Source: Sorghum bicolor
Taxonomy: Eukaryota; Streptophyta; Magnoliopsida; Poales; Poaceae
Length of the DNA stretch: 64,000 nt
Assembly (NCBI RefSeq): GCF_000003195.3
Contig: NC_012876.2
Coordinates: 42,472,135-42,536,134 of the forward strand
Direction: 5' to 3'
Under the pieces are notes generated by a model. The model saw only the letters and a program-made list of their open reading frames with translations, ran no database searches and was not told the DNA's origin. How positions within the stretch are numbered: the stretch's first letter is position 1; every line of letters starts with the position of its first letter. Below are positions 1 through 11,348 of the stretch, piece by piece. A program made the position numbers and the translations under genes.

Positions 1-299
1 ATTGATTGGAATCTTTTTCGTGAGGCTTTCAAAGGGCATTTCATTCCTCCGGGTGTTATGGAGATGAAGCACACCGAGTTCATGCAGCTGACTCAGGGCA
101 ACAAGACTCTGAAGGAGTATTTGCATGCTTTCAATCACTTGTCTAGGTATGCTCCTGAGTTTGTGAACACGGAGACGAAAAAGATCGCTAGTTTCAAGCG
201 GGGTTTGGGTCCCAAATTGCTGAAGACTATGGGCCGCACTAAGTGTGCAACTTTCAATGAGTTTGTCAGTGATGCTCTACCCAAGAGAACTATAACACT
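1..299 (+). pseudogene. gag: Gag (capsid region) of element A, partial and frameshifted
   Basis: Frame 1 is open from base 1 and reads a Retrotrans_gag-like segment (FMQLTQGNKTLKEYLHAF at 85-138, then KRGLGPKLLKTM). This is the C-terminal half of the capsid domain that assembles the virus-like particle. Near 280-285 the homologous reading moves to frame 3, where the open frame begins [13 protein letters not shown] at about 303. The simplest explanation is one base lost in the CTACCC stretch near 281. Frame 1 then runs through unrelated codons to a stop at 432. Gag-Pol can therefore not be made as one protein from this copy without recoding. Confidence 0.8.
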
Positions 300-3200
300 G
301 TGTACACTGCGACCAAGACTCGCAAGAGGGCTTTTGAGGCCAGTGCTGGGTCATCTCAGTCCAAGGCTCCAGTGGCAGCTAAGCCACCATTCCGTGCTCC
401 AACCCCCAACCAGCGATACCGCCCTCCAGTGAAGAAGAACCAGGCAAAGACAGGTTTTCGCAAGGGGTACTCTATTGCTCTTCCTAGGGGCAACACGGGT
501 CCCAGCTATGCCAAGACTCCACCTGCCAACCGTCCGTGCTGGAACTGCAATCAGACCGGGCATTGGCAGAGCAACTGTCCTTACCCGCCAAAGAAGGGCA
601 ACCAGGGGAACGTCCGTCAGGGGCGTGTTCATTACACAACTGTGGAGGCAATCCCTGCTGGTGAGGTAGTCACGGCTGGTAAGTTTCTGGTCAATCAACA
701 TGATGCGCTCGTGCTTTTTGATTCTGGAGCATCGCATTCTTTTGTGAGTTCTGAATTTGTAGCTAAGCATAGCATCAAGACCATCACACTTGATAAGGGC
801 AGTTATTGTATTAGTGCTGCGGGAAATGATATTTCCACCAATCAAGTGGTTTTGGGGGCAACTCTGGAGATAGGAGGCCGTCAGTTTCTTGCTGATCTGG
901 TTGTTCTACCCGGTGTGGGCATAGATGTAATTCTGGGGATGAAGTGGATGGGTGGTAATGGAGTTCTTATAGACACCACCACTCGTGTAGTGATGTTGAA
1001 AGACCCAGATACCAAGGAGGCATTTCTAGTGCAACTCCCTCATGATATTCAAATCCGTAGCACTGTGAATGCAGTTACATCTAAGGCTATTCAGGATATT
1101 CCGGTGGTGTGTGAGTTTCCGGACGTATTTCCTGATGATTTGCCCGGGCTTCCTCCGGATCGGGATGTGGAGTTCAAAATTGAATTGATTCCAGGCACCG
1201 CTCCTATCTCTAGAAGACCTTATAGGATGCCGCCCAATGAATTAGCTGAGCTTAAGACCAAACTAAATGAGTTGTTGCAGAAGGGTCTTATTCGTCCTAG
1301 TTCATCTCCTTGGGGTTGTCCGGCTATCTTTGTGAAGAAGAAGGATCAATCTTTGCGCATGTGTGTGGACTATCGTCCCCTAAATGCGGTGACTATCAAG
1401 AACAAATACCCTCTTCCTCGCATTGATATCTTGTTTGATCAGTTGTCTAAAGCTAAGGTATTCTCCAAGATTGATTTGCGATCTGGGTACCATCAGATCA
1501 AGATCCGTCCCGAAGATATACCTAAGACGGCTTTCTCGACGAGGTATGGGTTGTATGAGTACCTTGTCATGTCCTTCGGGCTTACGAATGCACCTGCTCA
1601 TTTCATGTATCTTATGAATTCGGTGTTCATGCCCGAATTGGACAAGTTTGTAGTGGTCTTCATTGATGATATCTTGGTATATTCTTGCAATGAAGAGGAG
1701 CATGCAGAGCATCTGCGTGTAGTGTTGTCGCGTTTGCGCGAACATCAGCTTTATGCTAAGTTTAGCAAATGCGAGTTTTGGCTAAAGAAAAAACCTTTCT
1801 TGGGCCATGTCTTATCTGAAGAAGGCATATCGGTGGATCCGGCTAAGGTGCAAGAGGTGCTGGATTGGAAAGTTCCAACTTCGGTACACGAGGTTCGGAG
1901 TTTTCTCGGTCTGGCTGGGTATTACCGTCGATTTATTCCGGAGTTCTCCAAAATATCCAAGCCTATGACTCGTCTACTTCAGAAAGATGAAAAGTTTGTG
2001 TGGACACCTGAGTGTGAAGAGGCATTCCACAAGTTGAGGACACTGTTGACATCAGCTCCTGTCCTAGCTCAACCCGATATCGAGAAGCCTTTCGATGTCT
2101 TTTGTGACGCATCAGGCATTGGTTTAGGCTGTGTGTTGATGCAGGAAGGTCGCGTTATCGCGTATGCCTCGCGCCAACTTCGAAAGCATGAGGACAATTA
2201 CCCCACTCATGACTTAGAATTGGCAGCAGTTGTTCATGCTTTGAAAATCTGGAGGCATTATCTGCTGGGTAATCTGTGTAATATCTACACCGATCATAAG
2301 AGCCTCAAGTATATCTTCACTCAACCTGAACTGAACATGCGGCAGCGAAGGTGGCTTGAGTTGATTAAAGACTATAATCTCCAAGTGCACTATCATCCGG
2401 GCAAGGCAAACGTGGTGGCGGATGCCTTGAGCCGGAAAGCGCACTGTCACTCAATACAAGTGGAAGATCCGTTGTTGTCACATCTTATGCATCCGCTTGT
2501 GCTCAACCAGATTTCTCTGGAAAGTACCATTCGCAATCGAGTCATCGAACTGCAGCGGACAGATGTAGGCATCCACCATATCAAGAGGAAGATGAAGGAA
2601 GAAGAAACCAAGCATTTTTGGGTTGATGAAAACGGAATCCTTTGGTTCAAGGATCGACTTGTGGTCCCAAAAGACCGCGAGCTGCGAAATCAGATCCTAT
2701 CTGAAGCTCATTCATCCAAATTGTCTATCCATCCTGGTAGTAGCAAGATGTATCAGGATCTGAAACCTTTGTTTTGGTGGACAAAGATGAAAAAGGAGAT
2801 AGCTGCTTTTGTCGCTCGTTGTGACAATTGTTGTCGCGTGAAGGCTGTTCACATGAAAGCTGGTTTGCTTCAACCCTTGCCAATTCCTGGTTGGAAATGG
2901 GAAGAAGTCAGCATGGATTTCATCAGTGGACTCCCAACTTCTGTTAAGGGTTATGACTCTATCTGGGTGGTTGTAGATCGTTTGACCAAGGTTGCTCGAT
3001 TTATTCCAGTCCGAACTGATTATCGTCCCCATCAGTATGCGGAGTTGTATTTCGAGCACATTGTTCGCCAGTATGGTGTGCCTCAAACAATCATATCTGA
3101 TCGTGGACCACAGTTCACTGCTCGTTTTTGGGAATGTCTTCATGAGCAGATTGGTACTCACTTGGTCCGCAGCTCTGCTTATCACCCCCAAACAGCAGGT

Positions 3201-3959
3201 CAAACTGAACGAGTTAACCAGATCCTTGAAGATATGTTGAGGGCATGTGCTCTCTCATCAAAAGGTTCTTGGGTTAAGTGGTTGCCATTAGCTGAGTTCT
3301 CCTACAACAACAGTTATCAGGAGAGTATCAAGATGGCTCCATTTGAAGTCTTGTACGGTCGGAAGTGTCGAACCCCGTTGAATTGGGTAGAAGTTGGAGA
3401 GCGAAGGTACTACGGCATCGATTTCGTGAACGAAGCAGAGCAGAAAGTCCGTGTTATCCAGCAACACCTGGAAGCTGCTCAAGCTCGTCAGAAAAGTTAT
3501 GCCGACAAGAGAAGGAAGCCGATTGAGTTTTCAGTTGGTGACCACGTGTACATCAAGGTGTCTCCGATGAAGGGTGTACAAAGGTTTGGAGTCAAGCGAA
3601 AGCTTGCACCTCGCTATGTGGGACCTTATCGGATTCTCGAAAAGAAAGGGAATGTGGCATACAAAGTTCAACTCCCAGTTGCGCTTCGGGCCATTTTTCC
3701 TGTCTTCCACGTATCGCAATTGAAGAAGTGCCTTCGTGTACCGGAGGAACGAGTGGAAATTCGAGATATCAAGTTGAAGTCAGACTTGGTGTATGAGGAG
3801 AAACCCATGGCGATTCTTGATCGCAAGGAACGGGAAACGCGTAATCGTGTGGTTAAGCTCTACAAAGTGTTGTGGAGTAACCACGGGGAAGAAGATGCCA
3901 CTTGGGAGACGGAGGATTATTTGAAAGAAGTTTACAAAACCTTCTTCGAAAATCAGTAA
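300..3959 (+). CDS. pol: Gag C-terminus/Pol polyprotein: zinc knuckle, protease, RT, RNase H, integrase, chromodomain
   Basis: Open for 1219 codons. Residues are counted from the ATG at 300, which is only the first ATG after the gag frameshift, not the native start. CX2CX4HX4C zinc knuckle at 80-93 (nucleic-acid binding). Retropepsin with DSGA at 141. Reverse transcriptase from about 309 with the catalytic FIDD at 454-457. RNase H from about D603 to D708 (ADALSR). Integrase zinc-binding H804/H811/C841/C844 and a DD35E core at D873, D934, E970. A chromodomain-like tail (about 1165-1219, ending [19 protein letters not shown]) is known in chromoviruses to steer insertion to chromatin. All catalytic residues looked for are present and no stop interrupts the frame, so the pol part looks recent. 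The upstream gag break probably makes this copy non-autonomous. Confidence 0.95.
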   Translation: MYTATKTRKRAFEASAGSSQSKAPVAAKPPFRAPTPNQRYRPPVKKNQAKTGFRKGYSIALPRGNTGPSYAKTPPANRPCWNCNQTGHWQSNCPYPPKKGNQGNVRQGRVHYTTVEAIPAGEVVTAGKFLVNQHDALVLFDSGASHSFVSSEFVAKHSIKTITLDKGSYCISAAGNDISTNQVVLGATLEIGGRQFLADLVVLPGVGIDVILGMKWMGGNGVLIDTTTRVVMLKDPDTKEAFLVQLPHDIQIRSTVNAVTSKAIQDIPVVCEFPDVFPDDLPGLPPDRDVEFKIELIPGTAPISRRPYRMPPNELAELKTKLNELLQKGLIRPSSSPWGCPAIFVKKKDQSLRMCVDYRPLNAVTIKNKYPLPRIDILFDQLSKAKVFSKIDLRSGYHQIKIRPEDIPKTAFSTRYGLYEYLVMSFGLTNAPAHFMYLMNSVFMPELDKFVVVFIDDILVYSCNEEEHAEHLRVVLSRLREHQLYAKFSKCEFWLKKKPFLGHVLSEEGISVDPAKVQEVLDWKVPTSVHEVRSFLGLAGYYRRFIPEFSKISKPMTRLLQKDEKFVWTPECEEAFHKLRTLLTSAPVLAQPDIEKPFDVFCDASGIGLGCVLMQEGRVIAYASRQLRKHEDNYPTHDLELAAVVHALKIWRHYLLGNLCNIYTDHKSLKYIFTQPELNMRQRRWLELIKDYNLQVHYHPGKANVVADALSRKAHCHSIQVEDPLLSHLMHPLVLNQISLESTIRNRVIELQRTDVGIHHIKRKMKEEETKHFWVDENGILWFKDRLVVPKDRELRNQILSEAHSSKLSIHPGSSKMYQDLKPLFWWTKMKKEIAAFVARCDNCCRVKAVHMKAGLLQPLPIPGWKWEEVSMDFISGLPTSVKGYDSIWVVVDRLTKVARFIPVRTDYRPHQYAELYFEHIVRQYGVPQTIISDRGPQFTARFWECLHEQIGTHLVRSSAYHPQTAGQTERVNQILEDMLRACALSSKGSWVKWLPLAEFSYNNSYQESIKMAPFEVLYGRKCRTPLNWVEVGERRYYGIDFVNEAEQKVRVIQQHLEAAQARQKSYADKRRKPIEFSVGDHVYIKVSPMKGVQRFGVKRKLAPRYVGPYRILEKKGNVAYKVQLPVALRAIFPVFHVSQLKKCLRVPEERVEIRDIKLKSDLVYEEKPMAILDRKERETRNRVVKLYKVLWSNHGEEDATWETEDYLKEVYKTFFENQ

Positions 3960-3965
3960 GCTTTC

Positions 3966-3984
3966 AAATCTCGGGACGAGATTT
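3966..3984 (+). other. 19-base palindrome just upstream of the PPT
   Basis: AAATCTCGGGACGAGATTT: two 8-base arms around GGA. It begins 6 bases after the polyprotein stop codon. The same 19-mer occurs on the minus strand at 17203-17221 in element B, also beside the PPT. It could form a hairpin in the genomic RNA. Confidence 0.85.
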
Positions 3985-3986
3985 TT

Positions 3987-4001
3987 GTAAGGGGCGAGGG
4001 C
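3987..4001 (+). other. Polypurine tract of element A
   Basis: The purine-rich run GTAAGGGGCGAGGGC directly precedes the LTR start TGTAACACCCC. Its position fits the plus-strand DNA primer of LTR retrotransposons. The exact cleavage site is inferred. Confidence 0.7.
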
Positions 4002-5810
4002 TGTAACACCCCAGTGTTATGGTTGCATCAAGCATGTGCATAGCATGAGCATCATCATTTACTCAAAGCATATCATGATCATCATCTATCTTGAGCCATG
4101 TCATTCTATGCAAAAATGTGTTTTAAATTGATTAAATAGGCTTCCTATGCTTATGTTTGAGTGAACAATGCTTGTGTTTGTGCTTAATGCCTTGGTAATT
4201 AGTTTATCTATGCATAACTTGATCTTGGGAACAATGTTCATGTTGGTCACTTTTCCAAAATATGCTTCTAAGTCATACTTATGAAAATAGGCCCTAGAAA
4301 CCTCTTTTGCTTAGGCTTTTAAAAAGTGTTTCATAAAATGTTTGCATGTCACAACTTTCTACAGCAAAGTTGTATCAAATTTTATAAGGAACAAAAGTTG
4401 TTTTATGGCCATCTCATGAAAATGATCACAAATAGCTCAAAAGTGGTCCACAAGGCAGATTTGGGGCTGTTTTCAACACTTAGAAAATTTTCTAAGTCCT
4501 GAGTGCTTTGCAGTTTGCTCGATCGGTTTTGGAAACTCTATATCTTTCAATCCAGGCCGATCTGGCCTTTGCTCCAGTTGACAAAGTTGTAGATCTCGCC
4601 TAGTACTCCAAGTTTGTCAACTACGCCATTGCCTAATTCGCTCTGGTTTGGGAGATAATCTCCGGAGAAGTGGCTCTGTCAGACGAGCACCCTTTCTTCT
4701 GAATCGGGCCTGACCTCGTCGACGTGGCCGACCGCCGGCAGAGCTCCGTCGCCATTTGTCGCCCGTACGCCGCGTTTGGCCCCGCTTGTCAGCTTCCGTC
4801 GCGTGCATGACCTCCACGGCGGCGCCCCGAGCGAGTGGACGCGTCCACTTCGCTCTGCCTCGCCCTCTCTCGCCTGAACCTCGTCCGCAGCGAGCCCTCC
4901 GCCGCGAGCTCACTCCGGCGAGCTCGTGTGCGCTCCTCTCTGCGTCTCCGTCCACCAAACTCCACCCAAAGCTCCGCCGTGAGCCGCTCTCCAAGCTCCA
5001 CTCTCTAACTCGCCGAGAAACCCACCGGTGAGCCGACATTCCCTTCTTCCCCCAAATCGGTCCGCCGTGACCTTCTTCTCCGGCGAACTCAATGCCGAGC
5101 GTTGTGAGGCTTCTCATCATCTTTGGTTAGGTCCTAGAGGTAGCTTAGGTCCTTAGCGAGCTTTTGCGCCACCTGGTGGACGCTCTACCGGGTTCTCCGT
5201 CGCCGGACACGGTGCGCAGCGCCGCCGTGTTTCCGCTGGAGTTGGGTGCTCTCGTGGCCAGCGCGTTCCACGGGGATCCAGGCCAAGCCGCGTACGTAGG
5301 AAGCTTCGCCGTACTCCGTTGGTGCTGTAGAAGGCCTTAGGTCGCGCTCTACCGGCCTGAGGGCTCCGGCGTAACGCCGAGCACCTCCGCCGAGCCGCCA
5401 TTGCCGACGGTGAGCCCCTTCCGGTGGCTCCGCCGTGGCAAAAGTGGGGTCAATCGAGTCGTTAGGGTTCGGGGATCACGTTGATGCCCTGGGTTTGGCC
5501 GGAGACCTCGCCGTCGCGGAGAAATCGCCGGCGAAGATCGCCTCGGCCGTGAGGAAGAAGAGCCTGACAGATGGGACCCACTGTCAGCGACTCTCTCTTT
5601 CCCTCCTTTTCTTTTATTCAAAATCCTGATTTTTGGCTTTCTTGCAAAAATCATATCTCCTGTTTCTGAGATCCAAAAATTGTGAAACAAATTTTGTGTT
5701 GTTTCTTGAGATGGCTACTATTTAATAAAAATATAAAATGAATCATGTTTTCTGAGAAATTATTTATTAAGGATTTAATCTTATTATTCTTGGATAAATG
5801 CATATCTCTG

Positions 5811-6730
5811 GTTATACTGCTTAGTTTGCTTTGAAAATTTTATGGTGGTCTCTGCATGGCATTGGAGTGCTCTGATAATTATTTCATGATTTTTTTGGAG
5901 CACTGTTGTTGTGATATGTAATTTGTGTTTGAAATATGGCTTGTTTCTTTAATTAAATCACATAAAATAATTGGTGTTTATGCTGGTGCTCTATTTTGGT
6001 GGTAAACTTGTTTATGGTATTCCTAAGATGTAAATAATGTGAAATCTGTTGTTTGACACTATATAAGTCATGTTTATGAATTTATGAAATAAATGCCTTG
6101 ATACTTGTTAAATGCATATCTTTAATTTGGCATGTGCATTGGTCCTGGAATTTTTATGGTGGTGATCTGATGTTATACTTGTGCCTCTGTAATTTTTGTA
6201 GATTTTTCTGAGCACTTTAACTAATATCTTGTAAATATGCCTTATCTAAAGTTAATTAATAACATATCTATTGTTATACTGCTTAGTTTGCTTTGAAAAT
6301 TTTATGGTGGTCTCTGCATGGCATTGGAGTGCTCTGATAATTATTTCATGATTTTTTTGGAGCACTGTTGTTGTGATATGTAATTTGTGTTTGAAATATG
6401 GCTTGTTTCTTTAATTAAATCACATAAAATAATTGGTGTTTATGCTGGTGCTCTATTTTGGTGGTAAACTTGTTTATGGTATTCCTAAGATGTAAATAAT
6501 GTGAAATCTGTTGTTTGACACTATATAAGTCATGTTTATGAATTTATGAAATAAATGCCTTGATACTTGTTAAATGCATATCTTTAATTTGGCATGTGCA
6601 TTGGTCCTGGAATTTTTATGGTGGTGATCTGATGTTATACTTGTGCCTCTGTAATTTTTGTAGATTTTTCTGAGCACTTTAACTAATATCTTGTAAATAT
6701 GCCTTATCTAAAGTTAATTAATAAATGCCT
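5811..6730 (+). repeat. Tandem duplication, period 462 bp, inside the LTR of element A
   Basis: The block beginning GTTATACTGCTTAGTTTGC at 5811 recurs at 6273 and the two copies look identical by eye to their ends. Each carries CTATATAAG (about 6059 and 6521). Within a unit there is a weaker, older internal similarity around CATATCT and TTTTATGGTGGT. Confidence 0.9.
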
Positions 6731-8570
6731 TGTTAAGTAATTGTTTTGGGGTTTTCAACTGATGATCTGGTGACCTTGTAATATGTTTGTGCTCACGAGT
6801 CATATGGTTGGCATGGTTTGTGTTTTGATCATGTCATTAAATAATTAACTATAGGGTTAAATGCTGTTCTGGACAGCAAGTGAGCAATTTAACTTTGCTT
6901 AATGATAACTTGACTTTCTGTGAAACTTGTCTAAATCAAAGTTGTTCTAAACTTATAGAGCCAGCTGTGGTTTAAATTTGAAGTCATTTGGCCAAGTAGT
7001 TTGAAAGTTATAGATGTTCCAAGTTGGGTTCCAGAAATAGGTGTTCTCTGTTTTTCTGGGACAGAACTTGGAACTTTGTTAAAATGACCAGTTTCATGTA
7101 TGAATCTTGCTGTCATGTTTAAAGATTAATTGTAGACAATTTCATAAGCTTTCCATAATGTCCTTACTCATGTTTGTTGGACCTGTCTATCTATAATTAT
7201 GATTTATTTACTGAGCATACTTGTTTTGTGTCGTTTGCTGCTTTAGTGTCATGATAGGTTTTGGGTTATGTTAACTTGTTTATTCATGTGAGTTAGTATA
7301 ACTCTTGCTCCGTAAATGAGTGTCCAGTGAGTTGCTTGTGTTATTAAGCATTCATCTGTAGCATGTGCACCTTCTCATTCATCGAGCATGCAATAGGTGC
7401 ACCGGACGTGGCAGTTTCCTTCGAGCTCCAAGCGAATCCCGAAGGTCAGGAGGGCAGCCAGGAAGTGGAGGTCCAGCAAGTCGGACTCGAGGAGCCCGAA
7501 GAAGAAGTTGAGTGCCCGAATCACGAGCCGGCATCGTTCGTGAAAGGCAAGCCCCGGAGCATTCTAAGTCTTCCCTTAATTCCAAAAAGTTTACTTAATA
7601 CGTTATATCTATTGATGCATTACGTATAGGAGTTGTGATGAAACTGTTGCTGCATTCTACTCTATCCTTGTCCAGATAACTCACCCTCCCTGGTTGTAGA
7701 GTTAGGTTCGAGTAGCAGCTTAGCTATGCTTTAATCGGTAGAAGTCGGGTGATATTCTGTCATCCGCGCGATATAGGGTTGTGTCGGGTCACGATGGTCT
7801 ATATGTGCTATCATGGATGGAACCTGGTTAAATTGACTTAAGCCGGGCGGAGTTTTGCAAGTGTGTAGTAACTCCGTCTGTGGCAGCTAAGGACCGATCG
7901 TTGTACGTCCTCTTGTCATGTTGAACGCATGCCTGACACTTAGTTGGCCGGATAACTCGTTCCGACCGCGAAGCCGAGTAGTATGACTCAGGCCGGAAGA
8001 CCGGCAAGTATAAAGTGCGCACTACCGGAGGAAGTGCGGTGTGCGGGGGACCATTGGCGTAAGTCCAAAGGCAGGTGAGTTAAAATTCCTGACCTCCCTG
8101 GCAGAGTGGTAGCCCTGGGAGTGCGGCGCTGATCGAAGCCGCGATTCCTGAGTCGTACCAAAGGTGACCCTTTGGCTCTCCGGCAGGGGATGCCTGGGTG
8201 AGTGCTAGGAATAATCCTCCAGCTGGATAGGAATTCGATTCGAATCGCCGTCTCTCCCGGTTAGTGAGAACTTGACAGAGCAGCGGCAAACGTAGCATTC
8301 ACTAATGAACTTGGTTCGTGATAATGATGATAGCAAGAAGAACATATGATGAATTTGATATGGTTAATATTGTTTGTAATAATCAAGTGATGTGTTGTAG
8401 TACAGGTGCTAATCTAGTGGTAGGCTGATGATAAATAAATATGATGCCCTTAAAATAACTTAGTTGTAAGTTAAGCTTTTGGCAAAAGGTGAGTCAACCA
8501 GCTCCACTTAAGATTTAGCCTTGCATGATCCTTGGTGTCTTTTGTGTTTTACTAGACGGGTAAGTCTAGC

Positions 8571-8590
8571 TGAGTACATCCTCGTACTCA
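8571..8590 (+). other. Hairpin near the 3' end of LTR A
   Basis: TGAGTAC, loop ATCCTC, GTACTCA: a perfect 7-bp stem. Equivalent hairpins with different but still paired bases occur in the element B LTRs (13756-13774, 20928-20946) and in the LTR fragment (58380-58399). Confidence 0.7.
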
Positions 8591-9045
8591 GGGTTTATTC
8601 CCACCTGTTGCAGATGATATCTTCTATGACGGTTTCTGCAAGACCTGTCTCCATCCCGCTGGGGATGAGGACTAACCGTTGGGCACGGTTCTCTACTCTT
8701 CTCGTCTATGATGCTTTTGGAAGGATGACCTAGACTCTGGCAGTAACAAACTTGTGAACTGAACTTTGAACGGATGTGTGTAACTATTTTGCTTCCGCTA
8801 CTTCAAACTTGGGTTGTAATAACTTAATGACTCCGATGTGGTGCCACTTCGTCGGCAATGAATGACTATGTAACAATCGTTGTGTTTATGCTGAACTATT
8901 ACGATCTTGGTTTGTTGCGAGTTGGTTTGAAGTCCTTCGTGATTTCGATTGACTACCGGGATTATATGGGCTCAAGTTTAGAAACTTGATTGTTTGACGA
9001 TCGTTTCTGCACTTGAACTCTTATAATTTGGTCGGTTCTGTGACA

Positions 9046-9961
9046 CAAACTATTGATCGGCTTTCAATTTAAGCAAAGGGCTAAAAGCACGAATTTTACT
9101 AGACAAATTAGATATAAACCGCCTAATAAAATTTACCTTGCCGATCAAAGACTGGAGCTCAGTTTTGTTGGTCGGAGCTGCTATCTTGTTGATGGCATCA
9201 ATAGATCTCCTACTAATTTCAATTCCTCTCTGATGCACCATGAAACCAAAAAATTGCTCTGCCGATACGCCAAATGCACACTTATTAGGATTCATTTTTA
9301 AACCATGTTTCCTTGTGCACTCCAACACCTTTCGCAAATCGGCAATATGCTTTGTGAAATCTCCAGACTTAACCACCACATCATCAATGTAAATCTCTAC
9401 CAGCTTGCCGATGAACTCATGAAAGATAAAATTCATAGCCCTCTGATAAGTAGCACCAGCATTTTTCAAGCCAAAGGTCATGACTATCCACTCAAACAAC
9501 CCAACATGACCAGGACATCTAAATGCGGTCTTTGGAATATCTTCTTCAGCCATGAATATCTGATTATATCCTGCATTGCCATCCATGAAGCTAATAATCC
9601 GATGTCCAGCTGTAGCATCAACTAGCAAATCGGCAACTGGCATTGGGTAGCCATCCATCGGCGTAGCCTTGTTAAGATTTCTGAAATCAATGCAGACTCG
9701 AAGCTTCCCATTTTTCTTGTAAACTGGAACAACATTGGAAATCCACTAGGCATACTGACACTGCCGAATAAATTTAGCTTCAATAAGTTTAGTTGTTTCG
9801 GCCTTAATATCAGGAAGAATATTAGGATTACATCGGCGAGTCGGCTGCTGATGTGGCCGAAATCCAGATTTTATAGGCAACCGATGTTCAACAATGGATC
9901 GGTCTAAACCAGGCATCTCAGTATAATCCCAAGCAAAGCAATCTTTATATTCCCTTAACAA
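9046..9961 (-). pseudogene. pol: Reverse transcriptase of the Tat-type element, truncated by element A
   Basis: The minus strand encodes the start of RT (LLREYKDCFAWDYTEMPGL, at 9961), then palm and fingers with PKTAFRCPGHVGLFEWIVM and the catalytic YIDD (about 9396-9410). The frame continues to KLKADQ at 9056, where a TAG stop and then the LTR end of element A follow. A further TAG sits near 9746, between QCQYA and WISNVV. Only RT is present; RNase H and integrase lie beyond the insertion. Stops plus interruption make this a dead copy. Confidence 0.85.
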
Positions 9962-11332
9962 ATCAGTTAACTATTGCTTACACTCAGAATTTAACTTAGC
10001 ACTAATAAAAGTAGGCCTTGGCTTATCACCATTACCTATATCTACTTCCACTAAATCATCGGCCGATGTAAACCCCTGGCCTAATTTTCCATCATCGGCG
10101 AACCTATCCATTTAAAACTCCTCATCAGAACCGACTGCTTGGATCGGTGGAATTTCATAATCGGCAACCTTGAGGAAATCCTTTTCCCAAATTTCTCCTG
10201 AGATGCACCTGGTCCTTTCATAAGTATCTGCCTCTGCCAATGCAATGACGTATGAAGAATCTCCCGGGACAATCTCAATCTTGTCGCCTACCCACTGAAC
10301 CAAACATTGGTGCATTGTAGACGGGATGCAACAATTGGCATGGATCCAATCTCTCCCCAACAATAGGTTGTAAGCACCCTTTCCACTAATCACGAAGAAA
10401 GTTGTCGGCAAGGTTTTGCTGCCGATGGTCAACTCGATGCATATTGCCCCCTTAACCGGAGACACATTCCCCTCGAAGTCTTTTAGCATCATATCGGTAT
10501 TGGTCAAATCTTGATCTCCTTTCCCAAGCTTCCGATAAACCACATACGGCATAATATTGATAGCAGCCCCACCATCAACTAATATCTTGGTCATCGGCTG
10601 CCCATCAACCCCCCCTTTGACGAACAGAGCTTTAAGATGTTGCCTTTCATTGTCGGTAGGCTTTTCAAATATAGCCGTCATCGGATCCAGAGCCAACTGA
10701 GCTATCTGGTCGAAAAAATCCAGCTCCTCATCATCACTGGATGATGCAAGGAACTCCATCGGTAACATAAATACCATGTTAACATCTGCCGATGGCCCTT
10801 TTCCTTTAGGATCCGGCTGCTGCTGATCTCTAGATTTGCCAGAATTCTCTCCTTTGCTCAAATCTTCTCGTCTTTCACGTTGCAACCTTCTTTTCTGCGT
10901 TCTAGTCAACCCTTCTGGACACCATTGCGGCCGTCTTACCGATGGACGACGATTTTCCCTCGACTCCACTCGATAAGTATTAGCATCCCTACAAAATATG
11001 AATTCATCGGGAACTCGTGCATCCGCCATTTCTTCAAGTTCTTCTTGGTTCCTAGGAAAGTACCCGACACGGTCACCAAGTCTGTCATGCACACTGAGCC
11101 TGCCTCCCAGCCGATCATGAACCGAAGCTCTTCCCCTAATCGGCCCATTAAATCGCCGATCATTGTTTTGATACTGCCGATTAGGTCTATCATACCGATC
11201 ATAACCATTGCACTCAGGGCAGTCTCTAACAGTGGGCAATTTGATGTTCTGTTCCCAACAGTGGATAAAGAACGGGCAGTTCCAATGATCTTTATGCTGA
11301 TTCAACAGTGGATAAAGAACGGGCAGTTCCAA
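9962..11332 (-). pseudogene. Gag C-terminus and aspartic protease of the Tat-type element
   Basis: A minus-strand frame of 406 codons (11332-10112) holds a CPEC motif, a basic low-complexity segment (RDRPN/RLGG-type repeats) and then a retropepsin. The protease active-site region reads ILVDGGAAINIMP, so the usual D-S/T-G triad is DGG, and LLLGRDWIH is the C-terminal flap-end motif. DGG at this place is frequent in Tat-like proteases as far as I recall. After SDEEF the frame meets a stop near 10112 and, in the same region, further stops before RT resumes at 9961. The N-terminus is out of frame with the preceding gag piece because of a 46-bp tandem duplication. Confidence 0.78.
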
Positions 11333-11348
11333 TGATCTTTATGTTCTG
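11257..11348 (-). repeat. 46-bp tandem duplication disrupting Tat gag
   Basis: CAACAGTGGATAAAGAACGG starts at 11257 and again at 11303, two copies 46 bp apart. Because 46 is not a multiple of 3, the frames on either side differ, which explains the overlapping minus-strand frames 11292-12089 and 10112-11332. Confidence 0.88.

Larger units (their letters stand above)
1..9045 (+). mobile_element. Element A: Ty3/gypsy chromovirus (Tekay/Del type), 5' part outside window
   Basis: The window opens inside gag of this element. A pol frame with protease, RT, RNase H, integrase and a C-terminal chromodomain follows, then a PPT and one long LTR starting TGTAACACCCC at 4002 and ending TCTGTGACA at 9045. 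The domain order and chromodomain place it among chromoviruses; the very long LTR suggests Tekay/Del. It lies inside the RT gene of a minus-strand Tat-type element, which resumes at 9046. The 5' LTR and the left target-site copy are left of the window, so the TSD (right side perhaps CAAAC) cannot be checked. Confidence 0.93.
4002..9045 (+). repeat. 3' LTR of element A (about 5.0 kb)
   Basis: Starts TGTAACACCCC right after the PPT. The right end (GGTTCTGTGACA) is fixed by the reversed related LTR at 57932, which begins with the complement of the same end, and by the resumption of Tat pol homology. Inside are a GC-rich block at about 4680-5560, an AT-rich block at about 5600-7350 with a 462-bp tandem duplication, a short GC-rich block at 7395-7565, and a hairpin at 8571-8590. 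Open frames in the GC-rich block, e.g. 4617-5120 minus, look like by-products of composition. A short acidic plus-strand frame at 7363-7629 is described under findings. Confidence 0.88.

Noticed and set aside
4617..5120. 167-codon minus frame in LTR A, rich in Arg/Gly/Glu
   Set aside because: Antisense to the LTR, GC-rich, and overlapped by equally long frames in other phases.
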